In this document: one piece after another, positions 23,884 to 33,076 of the stretch
Layout of the letters: each line of letters starts with the position of its first letter
Position numbering within the stretch: the stretch's first letter is position 1
DNA from: Bacteroidaceae bacterium
GTDB lineage: Bacteria; Bacteroidota; Bacteroidia; Bacteroidales; Bacteroidaceae
Reading direction: 5' to 3'
Length of the DNA: 55,999 nucleotides
Assembly: GCA_024398475.1 (NCBI GenBank)
Contig: JAKSJB010000012.1
Coordinates: 1 to 55,999 of the forward strand
Position numbers and translations under genes: made by a program
Notes under the pieces: generated by a model
The model's input: the letters and a program-made list of their open reading frames with translations, nothing else
What the model was told of the DNA's origin: nothing
Database searches by the model: none

Positions 23884-24528
23884 ATGGAAGTCAGGTACGA
23901 AGACAATCATGTGATTATCGTCGAGAAGTCGTGCTCGGAAATCGTGCAAGGCGACAAGACGGGTGATACTCCTCTGTCGGAGATGGTGAAGCAGTATATC
24001 AAGGAGGCTTATGCCAAACCTGGCGAGGTGTTCCTTGGGGTGGTGCATAGGTTGGACCGTCCCGTAAGCGGTCTTGTGGTGTTTGCCAGGACCAGTAAGG
24101 CTTTGGCTCGACTGAACAGAATGTTTCAGGAGGGGCAGGTACACAAGACTTATCGTGCTATGGTGAAGAATCAGCCTCCAAAGGAGGAGGATGAACTGGT
24201 GAATTGGCTCGTGAGGAATGAAAAGCAGAACAAGTCGTATGCGTATGACCATGAAGTTCCCAACTCGAAGAAGGCTATCCTACACTATAGGGTGCTGGAA
24301 AAACTGGATAACTACTATCTGTTGGAGATTGACCTGAAAACGGGTAGGCACCATCAGATAAGATGTCAGTTGGCAAAGATGGGATGCCCAATCAAGGGGG
24401 ACCTGAAATATGGTGCCAAGCGGAGCAATCCTGATGGTGGTATCAGTCTTCAGGCTTATTCAATTGATTTCGTTCATCCTGTGTCTAAGAAGGATATATT
24501 TGTAACAGCAGAGGGAAAGCTTTATTAG
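23884..24528 (+). CDS. RluA-family 23S rRNA/tRNA pseudouridine synthase
   Basis: A 214-residue enzyme that isomerises uridine to pseudouridine in structured RNA. The catalytic motif HRLDRPVSG sits at 55-63 with Asp58 as nucleophile. The conserved TGRHHQIR motif is also present, and there is no S4 domain, so it is a short RluA/RluC-like form. The exact target uridine cannot be told from sequence. The ATG directly abuts the cyclophilin stop. The stop TAG lies in the loop of a 10-bp hairpin. Confidence 0.92.
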   Translation: MEVRYEDNHVIIVEKSCSEIVQGDKTGDTPLSEMVKQYIKEAYAKPGEVFLGVVHRLDRPVSGLVVFARTSKALARLNRMFQEGQVHKTYRAMVKNQPPKEEDELVNWLVRNEKQNKSYAYDHEVPNSKKAILHYRVLEKLDNYYLLEIDLKTGRHHQIRCQLAKMGCPIKGDLKYGAKRSNPDGGISLQAYSIDFVHPVSKKDIFVTAEGKLY

Positions 24529-24538
24529 GCTTTCCCTC
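24511..24538 (+). terminator. Hairpin overlapping the pseudouridine synthase stop codon
   Basis: GAGGGAAAGC (24511-24520) pairs perfectly with GCTTTCCCTC (24529-24538) around an 8-nt loop containing the stop TAG. No T-tract follows, so it may act in mRNA stability or as a weak terminator shared with fabG on the other strand. Confidence 0.55.
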
Positions 24539-24592
24539 TTGCGTTATTGATTATATAAATAAAGTGGTTGCTGCTGATTACATGGGCGCTGT

Positions 24593-25339
24593 TTACATGT
24601 TCATACCACCGTCAATCTGGATAACCTGACCAGTGACATAACTTGACATGTCGCTTGCAAGGAATGTGGCTACGTTTGCAATGTCTTCGACCTTACCGCC
24701 GCGGCGGAGTGGTATCTTCTTAACCCATTCGTCGCGTACTTCCTGTGGAAGTGCGGCTGTCATTGCTGTCTCGATGAATCCTGGTGCGATGGCATTGGCG
24801 CGGATGCCTCGGCTGCCGAGTTCCTGTGCTATTGATTTAGCAAGTGCAATCAGTCCTGCCTTTGATGCTGCATAGTTGCATTGTCCGGCATTTCCGTGAA
24901 CTCCTACAACGCTTGCCATGTTGATGATGGAACCGCTGCGCTGACGCATCATGATTGGTGAACATGCATGGATGAAATTAAATGCTGACTTGAGGTTTAC
25001 GGCAATTACTGCGTCCCATTGCTGTTCTGTCATGCGGAGCATGAGTCCGTCCTTTGTGATTCCGGCATTGTTGACAAGTATGTCAATGCTTCCGAATTCT
25101 TCCTTGATTTGGTTTACTACTTCTTCTGTCTGGGCAAAGTCGGCTGCATTGCTTGCGTATCCCTTTGCCTTGACTCCGAATGCCTTTATTTCTTCTTCGG
25201 TCTGCTTTCCGTTTTCATCGATTACGAGATCCGTGAAAGCAATGTTTGCTCCTTCCTGGGCAAACTTTAGTGCAATAGCCTTACCTATTCCACGTGCGGC
25301 ACCTGTGATGAGTGCTGTCTTTCCTTCCAAAAGTTTCAT
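24593..25339 (-). CDS. fabG: 3-oxoacyl-[acyl-carrier-protein] reductase
   Basis: A 248-residue short-chain dehydrogenase that reduces 3-oxoacyl-ACP with NADPH in fatty-acid elongation. It has the nucleotide motif TGAARGIG (12-19), NNAG near 90-93, the catalytic triad Ser143-Tyr156-Lys160 (YAASK), and the C-terminal SYVTGQVIQIDGGMNM signature of FabG. A TetR-type regulator gene lies 25 bp upstream in the same direction, an arrangement suggesting it controls fabG or responds to fatty-acid status. Confidence 0.95.
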   Translation of the reverse strand: MKLLEGKTALITGAARGIGKAIALKFAQEGANIAFTDLVIDENGKQTEEEIKAFGVKAKGYASNAADFAQTEEVVNQIKEEFGSIDILVNNAGITKDGLMLRMTEQQWDAVIAVNLKSAFNFIHACSPIMMRQRSGSIINMASVVGVHGNAGQCNYAASKAGLIALAKSIAQELGSRGIRANAIAPGFIETAMTAALPQEVRDEWVKKIPLRRGGKVEDIANVATFLASDMSSYVTGQVIQIDGGMNM

Positions 25340-25364
25340 TAGTCTGAATATCTATTATGAGTAA

Positions 25365-25970
25365 TTAATACATGAAATGTTCTTTGTCTCGTTCTCGGTC
25401 GGCTCCGTACATCCTCGTTACCATACGGAATATGTATGGGTAGAGTTCATCGGGGGATGTGACTCCGAAACGTCCGAAGATGTATGGCACTTCGCAGCCT
25501 TTCAGGCAATAGTGCGTGATGCGTGCCATGAGTTTTATGTTTCTGATGTCGAAGATTCCTCGGTCGTTTCCTTCGGTCATCACGCGTCGGAATAGTATTA
25601 TTTCGTTGCGGTCGAAGTTCTTGCGTACACTCTCTACTTTCCAGATGTCGCGGAAGAATTCAGCACGTAGGTTTCCGTTCCTCGTTACTGTTTCCTTGAC
25701 GAACTCAAGATGTGCAAAAAAGAGTTTTGCCATTTTCTTTTCAGGTGACATTTCCTGACGTGCCACTACTTCCATTCGTGCACTCAGTCGTTCAAGTTCA
25801 CTCTGTATTACAGCCATGTAGATTTCTTCCTTGCTGCTGAAATATGTATATAGTGTTCTTCTTCCCTTTCCTGAAGAAACGGCTATGTCGTGCATGGTAG
25901 TAGATTCAAAACCATTCTTTGCGAATAGTTTTCTCGCTGTGTCGACTAATAAAAGTCTGGACTTTCCCAT
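25365..25970 (-). CDS. TetR-family transcriptional regulator
   Basis: A 201-residue repressor-type protein. The N-terminal TetR helix-turn-helix is clear (about residues 8-55: LLLVDTARKLFAKNGF, TTMHDIAVSSGKGRRTLYTYFSSKEEIY). The C-terminal two thirds form the variable ligand-binding and dimer domain. It is the first gene of a unit with fabG and has a consensus promoter. The ligand may be an acyl-CoA or acyl-ACP, by analogy with FadR/FabR-type regulators; that is inference. Confidence 0.9.
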   Translation of the reverse strand: MGKSRLLLVDTARKLFAKNGFESTTMHDIAVSSGKGRRTLYTYFSSKEEIYMAVIQSELERLSARMEVVARQEMSPEKKMAKLFFAHLEFVKETVTRNGNLRAEFFRDIWKVESVRKNFDRNEIILFRRVMTEGNDRGIFDIRNIKLMARITHYCLKGCEVPYIFGRFGVTSPDELYPYIFRMVTRMYGADRERDKEHFMY

Positions 25971-26050
25971 TGTCTTTGTATTTAAGTATTAATATTGGTC
26001 TTGCCTTGATTTTGTCATAGGCAAAAACAGGTCTGTTCTATTTCGCGATG

Positions 26051-26082
26051 CAAATATAGTGCAATTATTATTTATTGCCAAA
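26051..26082 (-). promoter_or_regulatory. Promoter of the TetR-fabG unit
   Basis: On the - strand TTTG (26079-26082), 20 nt, TATATTTG (26051-26058). The ATG is 80 bp downstream. Confidence 0.7.
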
Positions 26083-26319
26083 TTTTTATGCACTCATTTT
26101 TATATTTATATTCTAATATATTGTAAATCAGTTGAAAATAATATGCACACTTGCGGTGTGTACTGCGCATAATTGCATACTGGTATATGGTAGTGTGCAA
26201 TTTTTTTGTTTTGAATGATAGCATAACTGACTTCAACTGAATGGTATCTTTGGTGCGGTGCTGTTTGTGTGAAGAAGTGGGCAATAGTATTGTCCGTTGT
26301 GGTTTTATTGGCTGTTTGT

Positions 26320-26350
26320 TTTGTTTATTACCATATTCTTAGTATCTTTG
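26320..26350 (+). promoter_or_regulatory. Promoter of the alkaline phosphatase gene
   Basis: TTTG (26320-26323), 19 nt, TATCTTTG (26343-26350). It sits inside the 5' part of the longest open frame and therefore argues for the internal ATG at 26375 or 26384. Confidence 0.7.
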
Positions 26351-26374
26351 CAGACAATATTGCTTACTGATAGA

Positions 26375-28051
26375 ATGAAACTTATGAAAAGATTATCTGT
26401 ATTGACGTTGGGACTGTTTGCCGTGATTTCGGTAAATGCTCAGAAGGTAAAGAATGTGATTGTGATGATTCCGGATGGATGTTCCATTGCTGCGGTGAGT
26501 ACGGCTCGCTGGACTCAATGGAATAATGACCCTGCGAAGGAACATCTGAATATTGACCCATATCTGTGCGGTACTGTCAGAACGACATGCTCGAATGCGC
26601 CGATTGGGGATTCGGCTCCGACTACATCCTGCTATATGACCGGTTATCTGGGTTTGGCTGGTTGGGTTTCGACTTATCCTACAGCAAATCCAAAGAATGA
26701 CATTTATCCGCTTGATGCATCGAAGGAGTATCAGCCGCTGACTACCGTATTGGAGGCTGCTAAACAACTGTATGGAAAATCTACTGGGCTGGTGTTTACC
26801 TGCGAGTTTCCTCATGCTACTCCTGCTGATTGTTCCTCACACAGTTACAATCGTAAGAAATATGAATGGATTGCTCCTCAGCAGGCGCATAACGACATAA
26901 ACGTGGTGATTGGTGGTGGTACCAATTATCTGTCCGATGAAAGTGAGAGATACCTGAGAGAAAAAGGATGGGGTGTCTTCCGCGATAATATTGAAGGTAT
27001 GCGTAGATTTGAGGGCAACAACATGTGGTCACTGTTCTGTTCGGGCAGCATGCCTTATGAACTGGACAGGGATTCGCAGAAATATCCGTCACTTGCCGAA
27101 ATGACAGACATCGCTATCAGTAAACTTAATACAGACGAGGATGGTTTCTTCCTTATGGTGGAGGGCAGTCAGGTGGATTATGCTGCTCACAACAATGATC
27201 CGGCTAGTTTGGTGGCTGAATTCCTGGCCTTTGACGAGGCTTGTAAGGTGGCTCTCGATTTTGCCAAGCGTGACGGCAATACGGCTGTGGTGATTGTTCC
27301 TGACCATGGAAACAGCGGACTGAGTATCGGTCGTCGTGACTTGGGCAATTATGCGGGAACTCCAATGGATGGACTGTTCGGTAACTTGAAGAACTATCAT
27401 GCTTCCTGTGAAAAGATTGCACGTGAACTGAACGCTGCTCCTTTTGAGGAGGTTCAGGACATTTTCAGAAAATGGTGTGGCTTCACACTTAAGGACAGGG
27501 AGATGGATGCACTCAAGAATAACCTTGAATATGTGAACAGTCCTATTGCTAAGGAAGACCGCAAGCCTGTGAGGGAATATAATTTCCAACTGTCGCGTAT
27601 GGTGGCTCAGTTCATGACGGATCGTACGGGACTTGCCTTCACTACCAACGGACATACGGGCGAGGATGTTTTTCTTGCTGCCTATCATCCTGATCAGTCG
27701 AAGCGTCCTTATGGAATGCTTACCAATGTGGAACTGAACCATTATCTGTGTTCGCTTCTTGGTATAGACCATAGTCGGCTTGATGAACTGACAGCCAGAA
27801 ACTTCGTTCCTCATACTGAGGTGTTTGATGGCATGAAATATGAAATCCGTCCCGGAAAGCAGGTGACAAAGTCAAAGGTTACAGACCCTGTGCTTGTAGT
27901 GAAGGGCAGTAAGGCTACTTTGACCATCAATCCTTTTACGAATCAGGTAAAGGTGGGTAGAAAAACTGTCGATTTGAATTCCGTGATTGTGTATGTGGAT
28001 AAGAACAATACTTTCTATGTTCCACGTCAGTTGCGTGAGATGTGTGAATAA
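26375..28051 (+). CDS. Secreted alkaline phosphatase (PhoA family)
   Basis: A 558-residue periplasmic or surface phosphomonoesterase. The signal peptide (MKLMKRLSVLTLGLF..., ending VNAQ at about residue 23) and the promoter at 26320-26350 fix the start to 26375 or 26384; the longer open frame begins upstream of the promoter. Metal and catalytic motifs of the family are present: PDG near residue 35, nucleophile Ser in IGDSAPTTS, the cluster VEGSQVDYAAHNND, PDHGNSG, and the late NGHTGEDV. The serine context (DSAP rather than DSAA) differs from E. coli PhoA. It releases phosphate from organic esters; regulation by phosphate is likely but no binding box is visible. Confidence 0.9.
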   Translation: MKLMKRLSVLTLGLFAVISVNAQKVKNVIVMIPDGCSIAAVSTARWTQWNNDPAKEHLNIDPYLCGTVRTTCSNAPIGDSAPTTSCYMTGYLGLAGWVSTYPTANPKNDIYPLDASKEYQPLTTVLEAAKQLYGKSTGLVFTCEFPHATPADCSSHSYNRKKYEWIAPQQAHNDINVVIGGGTNYLSDESERYLREKGWGVFRDNIEGMRRFEGNNMWSLFCSGSMPYELDRDSQKYPSLAEMTDIAISKLNTDEDGFFLMVEGSQVDYAAHNNDPASLVAEFLAFDEACKVALDFAKRDGNTAVVIVPDHGNSGLSIGRRDLGNYAGTPMDGLFGNLKNYHASCEKIARELNAAPFEEVQDIFRKWCGFTLKDREMDALKNNLEYVNSPIAKEDRKPVREYNFQLSRMVAQFMTDRTGLAFTTNGHTGEDVFLAAYHPDQSKRPYGMLTNVELNHYLCSLLGIDHSRLDELTARNFVPHTEVFDGMKYEIRPGKQVTKSKVTDPVLVVKGSKATLTINPFTNQVKVGRKTVDLNSVIVYVDKNNTFYVPRQLREMCE

Positions 28052-28176
28052 TAGCCTTTGGCTGAAATGGAGAATATTAAATAATCAATACGTCATACTG
28101 TATGGTAAGGCAGTAACTGCTGGCTAATGGTCTATGGCTGTTTATGCTGAGTCATGCGAAACTTAATGAATAATTT

Positions 28177-29265
28177 ATGAAAACAGCACTTATTACCGGA
28201 GTTACGGGACAGGACGGCAGTTATCTGTCGGAATTCCTGCTTTCGAAAGGTTATGAAGTTCACGGAATTATCCGCCGTTCTTCAGTTGACTACCGTGAGA
28301 GAATAGCACATTTGGAAGGAACGCCGCATTTCCATCTTCATTATGCTGACTTGGGTGACTCTATGTCTATTGTGAAGGTTGTTGACAAGGTACGTCCTGA
28401 CGAAATATACAATCTTGCTGCACAGAGTCATGTTCAGGTTAGTTTTGACTCTCCTGAATTTACTGCCGATGTGGATGCTACAGGTGTATTGCGCGTGTTG
28501 GAAGCAGTTCGTGCATGTCATCTGGAAAAGACTTGCCGAATCTATCAGGCATCAACAAGTGAACTCTATGGAAAGGTTGAGGAGGTGCCTCAGAATGAAA
28601 ATACTCCGTTCCATCCTTATTCCCCATATGCAGTCGCTAAACTCTATGGCTTTTGGATTGTGAAGGAATATCGTGAAGCCTACGACATGTATTGCTGTTC
28701 CGGTATTCTGTTCAATCATGAGAGTGAACGCCGAGGTGAGACATTCGTTACACGAAAGATTACTTTGGCTGCTGCACGTATTGCTCAGGGTTTGCAGGAA
28801 AAACTGTATCTCGGTAATCTGTCAAGTCTGCGCGACTGGGGTTATGCAAAGGATTATGTTGAATGTATGTGGCTGATTCTTCAGCAGGATAAGGCTGAAG
28901 ACTTTGTGATTGCAACAGGTGTTCAGCATACTGTACGTGAGTTTGCTACCTTGGCATTCCATCATGTGGGTATAGAACTTCGTTGGGAAGGTGAGGGTGC
29001 AGATGAAAAGGGTGTTGACGTGAAGACCGGTAAGGTTCTGGTAGAGGTAAGTCCTGATTTCTACAGACCTACTGATGTAGTGAACTTATGGGGTGATCCG
29101 ACCAAGGCCAAGGCTGTGCTTGGATGGAACCCTTCAAAGACTTCGTTCGAGCAACTCGTGAAAATCATGGTTGATTCGGATATGGCAAAGGTTGCCGGCG
29201 AAGGTGCGGCTGCAAAGGTAAGGACAAACCTTGCTGAATATCTTGAAAAAGGAATCGTAAAATAA
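28177..29265 (+). CDS. gmd: GDP-mannose 4,6-dehydratase
   Basis: A 362-residue extended short-chain dehydrogenase converting GDP-D-mannose to GDP-4-keto-6-deoxy-D-mannose, the first step to GDP-L-fucose. It has the NADP-binding motif [11 protein letters not shown] (7-17), [21 protein letters not shown], the catalytic STSELYG (about 126-132) and Tyr151-x3-Lys155. It is the first gene of an operon; fcl follows after 9 bp. Confidence 0.97.
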   Translation: MKTALITGVTGQDGSYLSEFLLSKGYEVHGIIRRSSVDYRERIAHLEGTPHFHLHYADLGDSMSIVKVVDKVRPDEIYNLAAQSHVQVSFDSPEFTADVDATGVLRVLEAVRACHLEKTCRIYQASTSELYGKVEEVPQNENTPFHPYSPYAVAKLYGFWIVKEYREAYDMYCCSGILFNHESERRGETFVTRKITLAAARIAQGLQEKLYLGNLSSLRDWGYAKDYVECMWLILQQDKAEDFVIATGVQHTVREFATLAFHHVGIELRWEGEGADEKGVDVKTGKVLVEVSPDFYRPTDVVNLWGDPTKAKAVLGWNPSKTSFEQLVKIMVDSDMAKVAGEGAAAKVRTNLAEYLEKGIVK

Positions 29266-29274
29266 CGGATTATT

Positions 29275-30216
29275 ATGGATAGGAATGCCAAGATATACGT
29301 TGCAGGACATCGTGGAATGGTAGGAAGTGCCATCGTCCGTGAACTGCAGCGACAGGGATATACAAACATAATTACAAGAACTCATAGGGAATTGGATCTG
29401 TGCCGTCAGGATGCTGTTGAGGCTTTCTTTGCAGAGGAAAAACCTGAGTATGTGTTTCTTGCTGCAGCAAAGGTGGGTGGTATTGTTGCCAATCAGAATG
29501 CCCTTGCTGACTTTATGTACGACAACATGATACTGGAGATGAATGTCATTCACTCTGCATGGAAAAACGGCTGTAAGAAACTTGAGTTCCTCGGAAGTAG
29601 TTGTATCTATCCCCGTATGGCTCCGCAGCCAATGCCGGAAAGTTGTCTGCTCACATCTGAATTGGAAAAAACCAACGAGGCTTATGCTCTTGCCAAGATA
29701 TCAGGATTGAAATACTGTGAATTCCTGAACCGTCAGTATGGTACGGATTATATCTCTGTGATGCCGACTAACCTGTATGGTCCTAACGATAATTACCATC
29801 CGGAACACAGTCATGTGCTTCCTGCCTTGATACGTAGATTCCATGAGGCTAAGGTTGCAGGAGTGGATGAAGTGACCTGTTGGGGCGACGGTAGTCCGTT
29901 GAGGGAATTTCTGTATGTGGACGACCTTGCCAACCTGTGCGTTTTCCTGATGAACAACTATTCGGGAAACGAAACTGTGAATGCCGGTACTGGCAAGGAA
30001 CTTACCATCAAGGCTTTGACTGAATTGGTGGCAAAGGTGGTTGGTTTCTCTGGTACTATTAAATGGGATACAACACGTCCTAACGGCACTCCTCGCAAGT
30101 TGCTGGATGTATCTAAGGCAACAAGACTCGGCTGGACTTACAGTACAGAACTTGAAGATGGTATCCGTCTTGCATACAAGGATTTTCTGGAGAACCCAAT
30201 GAGGGCTGAGAGATAA
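29275..30216 (+). CDS. fcl: GDP-L-fucose synthase
   Basis: A 313-residue epimerase/reductase that turns GDP-4-keto-6-deoxymannose into GDP-L-fucose. It has the Rossmann motif GHRGMVGSAI (11-20), the AAAKVGGI region, SSCIYP (the catalytic Ser/Cys region) and Tyr137-x3-Lys141. It directly follows gmd, completing de novo GDP-fucose synthesis for fucosylated capsule or surface glycoproteins, which are common in Bacteroidota. Confidence 0.96.
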   Translation: MDRNAKIYVAGHRGMVGSAIVRELQRQGYTNIITRTHRELDLCRQDAVEAFFAEEKPEYVFLAAAKVGGIVANQNALADFMYDNMILEMNVIHSAWKNGCKKLEFLGSSCIYPRMAPQPMPESCLLTSELEKTNEAYALAKISGLKYCEFLNRQYGTDYISVMPTNLYGPNDNYHPEHSHVLPALIRRFHEAKVAGVDEVTCWGDGSPLREFLYVDDLANLCVFLMNNYSGNETVNAGTGKELTIKALTELVAKVVGFSGTIKWDTTRPNGTPRKLLDVSKATRLGWTYSTELEDGIRLAYKDFLENPMRAER

Positions 30217-30248
30217 GAAGGACATATTGCATGGTATAGGACACGAAT

Positions 30249-31424
30249 ATGGCAAGGAAGGTATTTGTTTCAGGTTGCTACGATTTGTTGCACAGTGGTC
30301 ATGTTGAGTTTTTCAAACAGGCTTCACAGTATGGTGACCTATATGTAGGAATTGGTTCTGACGAAACCATTCTGCATTATAAGCATCATAAGACGGTTTA
30401 TAGTGAACAGGAAAGACTTTATATGGTGAAGAGTATCAGGTACGTAAAGGATGCCTTTATCAATGCCGGTGACGGAATAATGGATTTTATCCCGACTGTT
30501 GATTTTCTGAAGCCTGATATTCTTGTAGTGAATTCAGATGGTGGAAGTGAGGAGAAGAAGCGTTTCTGCGCAGAAAGAGGTATTGAATACGTCGTACTGG
30601 AACGTGTTCCGGCTGATGGATTGCAGGCACGTTCAAGTACTGCTCTGAAAAAGACTCCCTGTCAGATACCTACGCGTCTTGACCTTGCCGGTACATGGAT
30701 TGACCAACCGTATGTCAGTTGTTTCCGTCCAGGATGGGCGTTGACAATTTCTCTGGAACCGACTTTTGAGATACGGGAAAGATGTGGACTCGCAACATCT
30801 ACCCGAAATCAGATAAAAAGTATTTGGCCATATCAGTTGCCGAATATGGATGCAGAAACATTGGCGAGGCTGGTGTTCTGTTTCGAGAATCACCCTGAAC
30901 GCGAGGGCGGTCACATTTCCGGTGCTCAGGATGCAATAGGAATATGTGTGCCTGGACTTGCACGCCATTTCTACAATAATCATTTCTGGCCGGAGAAAAT
31001 AGAAACATGTCAGAATGAAACTGTGTTGTCGTGGTTGGAATCCCACCTATGTCTGATTCCGATGAATCCACGTTCTGCCGGCTGTTCTGTTGTTGAGGGC
31101 AAGGATATTAATGCCGATAAGGTAAAGGCTCTGACAGATGCTGCAGAAGACTGTTGGAACTCAATTATGCAATGCAGTCTGGATGGCTTTGCAAAGGCAT
31201 ATTTGAATTCTTTCATGGCACAGGTGGCTATGTTTCCGGCAATGATTCAGGGCGAGGTGCAGAAATTCATAGATGAATATTCCGTAATGGACGGAGTGTT
31301 GGCTTGGAAGATGCCAGGTGCAGGTGGTGGTGGATATCTCGCACTTGTAGTAAGGGATGCCGAAATATTCTGTAGGGAACATACGGAAGCAATCCCATTA
31401 TCAATCAGACGGGGATGGATGTAA
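30249..31424 (+). CDS. Fused nucleotidyltransferase / GHMP kinase
   Basis: A 391-residue two-domain cytoplasmic enzyme. Residues 1-135 are a cytidylyltransferase-like domain with the HxGH motif HSGH (15-18) and an ARSSTALK motif near the end of the domain. Residues from about 140 are a GHMP-type sugar kinase with motif 1 (PTRLDLAGTWID), an unusual motif 2 (GGHISGAQDAIG, about 220-231) and motif 3 (GAGGGG, about 356-361). Such fusions would both phosphorylate and activate a sugar, as HldE does with a different kinase fold. It lies 32 bp after fcl, so a role in fucose, heptose or another deoxysugar is likely. It is not the known Bacteroides Fkp enzyme, whose size and motifs differ. The substrate is unknown. 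Confidence 0.75.
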   Translation: MARKVFVSGCYDLLHSGHVEFFKQASQYGDLYVGIGSDETILHYKHHKTVYSEQERLYMVKSIRYVKDAFINAGDGIMDFIPTVDFLKPDILVVNSDGGSEEKKRFCAERGIEYVVLERVPADGLQARSSTALKKTPCQIPTRLDLAGTWIDQPYVSCFRPGWALTISLEPTFEIRERCGLATSTRNQIKSIWPYQLPNMDAETLARLVFCFENHPEREGGHISGAQDAIGICVPGLARHFYNNHFWPEKIETCQNETVLSWLESHLCLIPMNPRSAGCSVVEGKDINADKVKALTDAAEDCWNSIMQCSLDGFAKAYLNSFMAQVAMFPAMIQGEVQKFIDEYSVMDGVLAWKMPGAGGGGYLALVVRDAEIFCREHTEAIPLSIRRGWM

Positions 31425-31474
31425 ATTTATTCATATTATTATGAATATTACTTTTTTCTTTCGTTTATTATTTT

Positions 31475-31482
31475 TAACTTTG
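31475..31482 (+). promoter_or_regulatory. -7 element upstream of the DUF4301 gene
   Basis: TAACTTTG followed by C. The upstream T-rich stretch has no exact TTTG at 19-21 nt, so this is a moderate prediction. It suggests that DUF4301 and purT are transcribed separately from gmd-fcl. Confidence 0.45.
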
Positions 31483-31517
31483 CAGACATATTAATATTAT
31501 TTCAATTGAGTACAGTT

Positions 31518-33041
31518 ATGCTTACAAAGGAAGACAAAGAACTTCTGCTGAAAAAACACATTAGTGAAGATGTCCTGAATCATCAGTTGGAACAGCATCG
31601 CAACGGTTTCCCATTTCTTAGATTGGCTTCTGCCGCATCACCTTCGGACGGTATTATGGTAACATCGGAAGAGGAACGCAGGGGTTATCTGGATGCATGG
31701 AACAGGTATTTACAGGAAAACCATCGTGTTCAGAAGTTTGTTCCAGCCAGTGGAGCCGCTTCACGTATGTTCAAGAATCTTTTTGAGTTTTTGGACTCTG
31801 ACAGCGATATGCCTAATACTGATTTCATGACGAGTTTCTTTGATGGTATTCATGATTTTGCATTTTTCGAGGCCTTGAATGATGCTTGTTTTGTGACTGA
31901 AGGAAAAGACGTCGATGAACTAATGGATGAAGGTGACTATAAGGCTGTCGTAGAGGCTTTGTTGGGTGAGGATGGCTTAGGCTATGGCTCGTTGCCAAAA
32001 GGTCTGTTGTTCTTCCATGCATACGATGACTGTGTACGTACTCCGCTAGAGGAACATCTTGCAGAGGGTGCAATGTATGCTGCAGGAAAGGACGGCAATG
32101 TAAACATTCATTTTACTGTAAGTCCGGAACATCGTGAAATGTTTGAGGATTTGGTGGAGGAAAGAAAGGAAGATCTTGAACGTCAGTTCAATGTGAAATA
32201 CAATGTGTCGTTCTCGGAACAAAAGCCAAGTACTGACACGATAGCCGCTACAGTTGACGGAGAACCGTTCCGTAATGATGACGGAACGATGCTGTTCCGT
32301 CCAGGTGGTCATGGTGCCCTTATTGAGAACCTGAACGATTTGGATGCCGACGTGATATTCATTAAGAATATTGATAATGTAGTACCTGACGGACTTAAGG
32401 CATCTACAGTTGAATATAAGAAACTTATTGCTGGTGTTCTTGTATCGCTGCAGCAACGTATTTTTGATTATCTGAAATTACTTGACAAGGGAAACTATTC
32501 TCATACGGAACTGAATGAAATTGCTGATTTCGTCAGCAATGTATTATGTCAGCGCAATCCAGATATAGAAAAACTGGAGGATACGGAACTTGCAATTTAC
32601 CTTAGAGCAAAACTTAACCGTCCAATCCGTGTTTGTGGTATGGTACGCAATGAAGGTGAACCGGGTGGGGGACCGTTCCTTGCATATAATGCAGATGGTA
32701 CAATCTCCCTGCAGATTCTTGAAAGCAGTCAGATTGATACTGCAAATGAAGATTATGTACAGATGTTCAGAAGTGGAACTCACTTCAATCCGGTAGATTT
32801 GGTATGTGCCGTGAAGAACTATAAGGGTGAACATTTCAATCTTCCTGACTATGTTGATATTCAGACAGGTTTTATTTCTTCAAAAAGCAAGAACGGTAAG
32901 GAACTGAGAGCATTGGAACTTCCTGGACTCTGGAATGGTGCAATGAGTAATTGGAACACAGTATTCGTAGAAGTACCGCTCGATACGTTCAATCCGGTTA
33001 AGACCGTAAATGACTTGCTCCGTAAGCAACATCAAGGATAA
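31518..33041 (+). CDS. DUF4301 family protein
   Basis: A 507-residue cytoplasmic protein, recognised as the Bacteroidota-restricted DUF4301 family. Characteristic stretches are FVPASGAASRMFKNLFEF (about 75-92), PKGLLFFHAYDD, GTHFNPVDLVCAVKNYKG and ELPGLWNGAMSNWNTVFVEVP. The early GAASRMFK loop and the later RPGGHGALI (about 260) look like a sugar-nucleotidyltransferase-type fold, which fits its position after sugar-nucleotide genes; no activity is proven. The ATG at 31518 is preferred over the TTG four codons upstream. purT begins 35 bp downstream. Confidence 0.82.
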   Translation: MLTKEDKELLLKKHISEDVLNHQLEQHRNGFPFLRLASAASPSDGIMVTSEEERRGYLDAWNRYLQENHRVQKFVPASGAASRMFKNLFEFLDSDSDMPNTDFMTSFFDGIHDFAFFEALNDACFVTEGKDVDELMDEGDYKAVVEALLGEDGLGYGSLPKGLLFFHAYDDCVRTPLEEHLAEGAMYAAGKDGNVNIHFTVSPEHREMFEDLVEERKEDLERQFNVKYNVSFSEQKPSTDTIAATVDGEPFRNDDGTMLFRPGGHGALIENLNDLDADVIFIKNIDNVVPDGLKASTVEYKKLIAGVLVSLQQRIFDYLKLLDKGNYSHTELNEIADFVSNVLCQRNPDIEKLEDTELAIYLRAKLNRPIRVCGMVRNEGEPGGGPFLAYNADGTISLQILESSQIDTANEDYVQMFRSGTHFNPVDLVCAVKNYKGEHFNLPDYVDIQTGFISSKSKNGKELRALELPGLWNGAMSNWNTVFVEVPLDTFNPVKTVNDLLRKQHQG

Positions 33042-33076
33042 TTCACATTATTAAATAACCAAAAAGATTTTTTATT

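Larger units (their letters stand above)
25971..26374. other. Divergent region between the TetR gene and alkaline phosphatase
   Basis: About 400 bp, AT-rich, carrying the two divergent promoters (26051-26082 on -, 26320-26350 on +). The middle (26090-26300) contains no coding sequence I would defend and no obvious Pho-type repeat. Confidence 0.6.

Noticed and set aside
23071..24252. A 393-codon frame on - opposite the cyclophilin and pseudouridine synthase genes
   Set aside because: It spans two well-supported genes on the other strand and looks like a codon-bias shadow.
26297..26374. Longer start for alkaline phosphatase
   Set aside because: The extension contains the promoter itself and puts an extra hydrophobic stretch ahead of a normal signal peptide.
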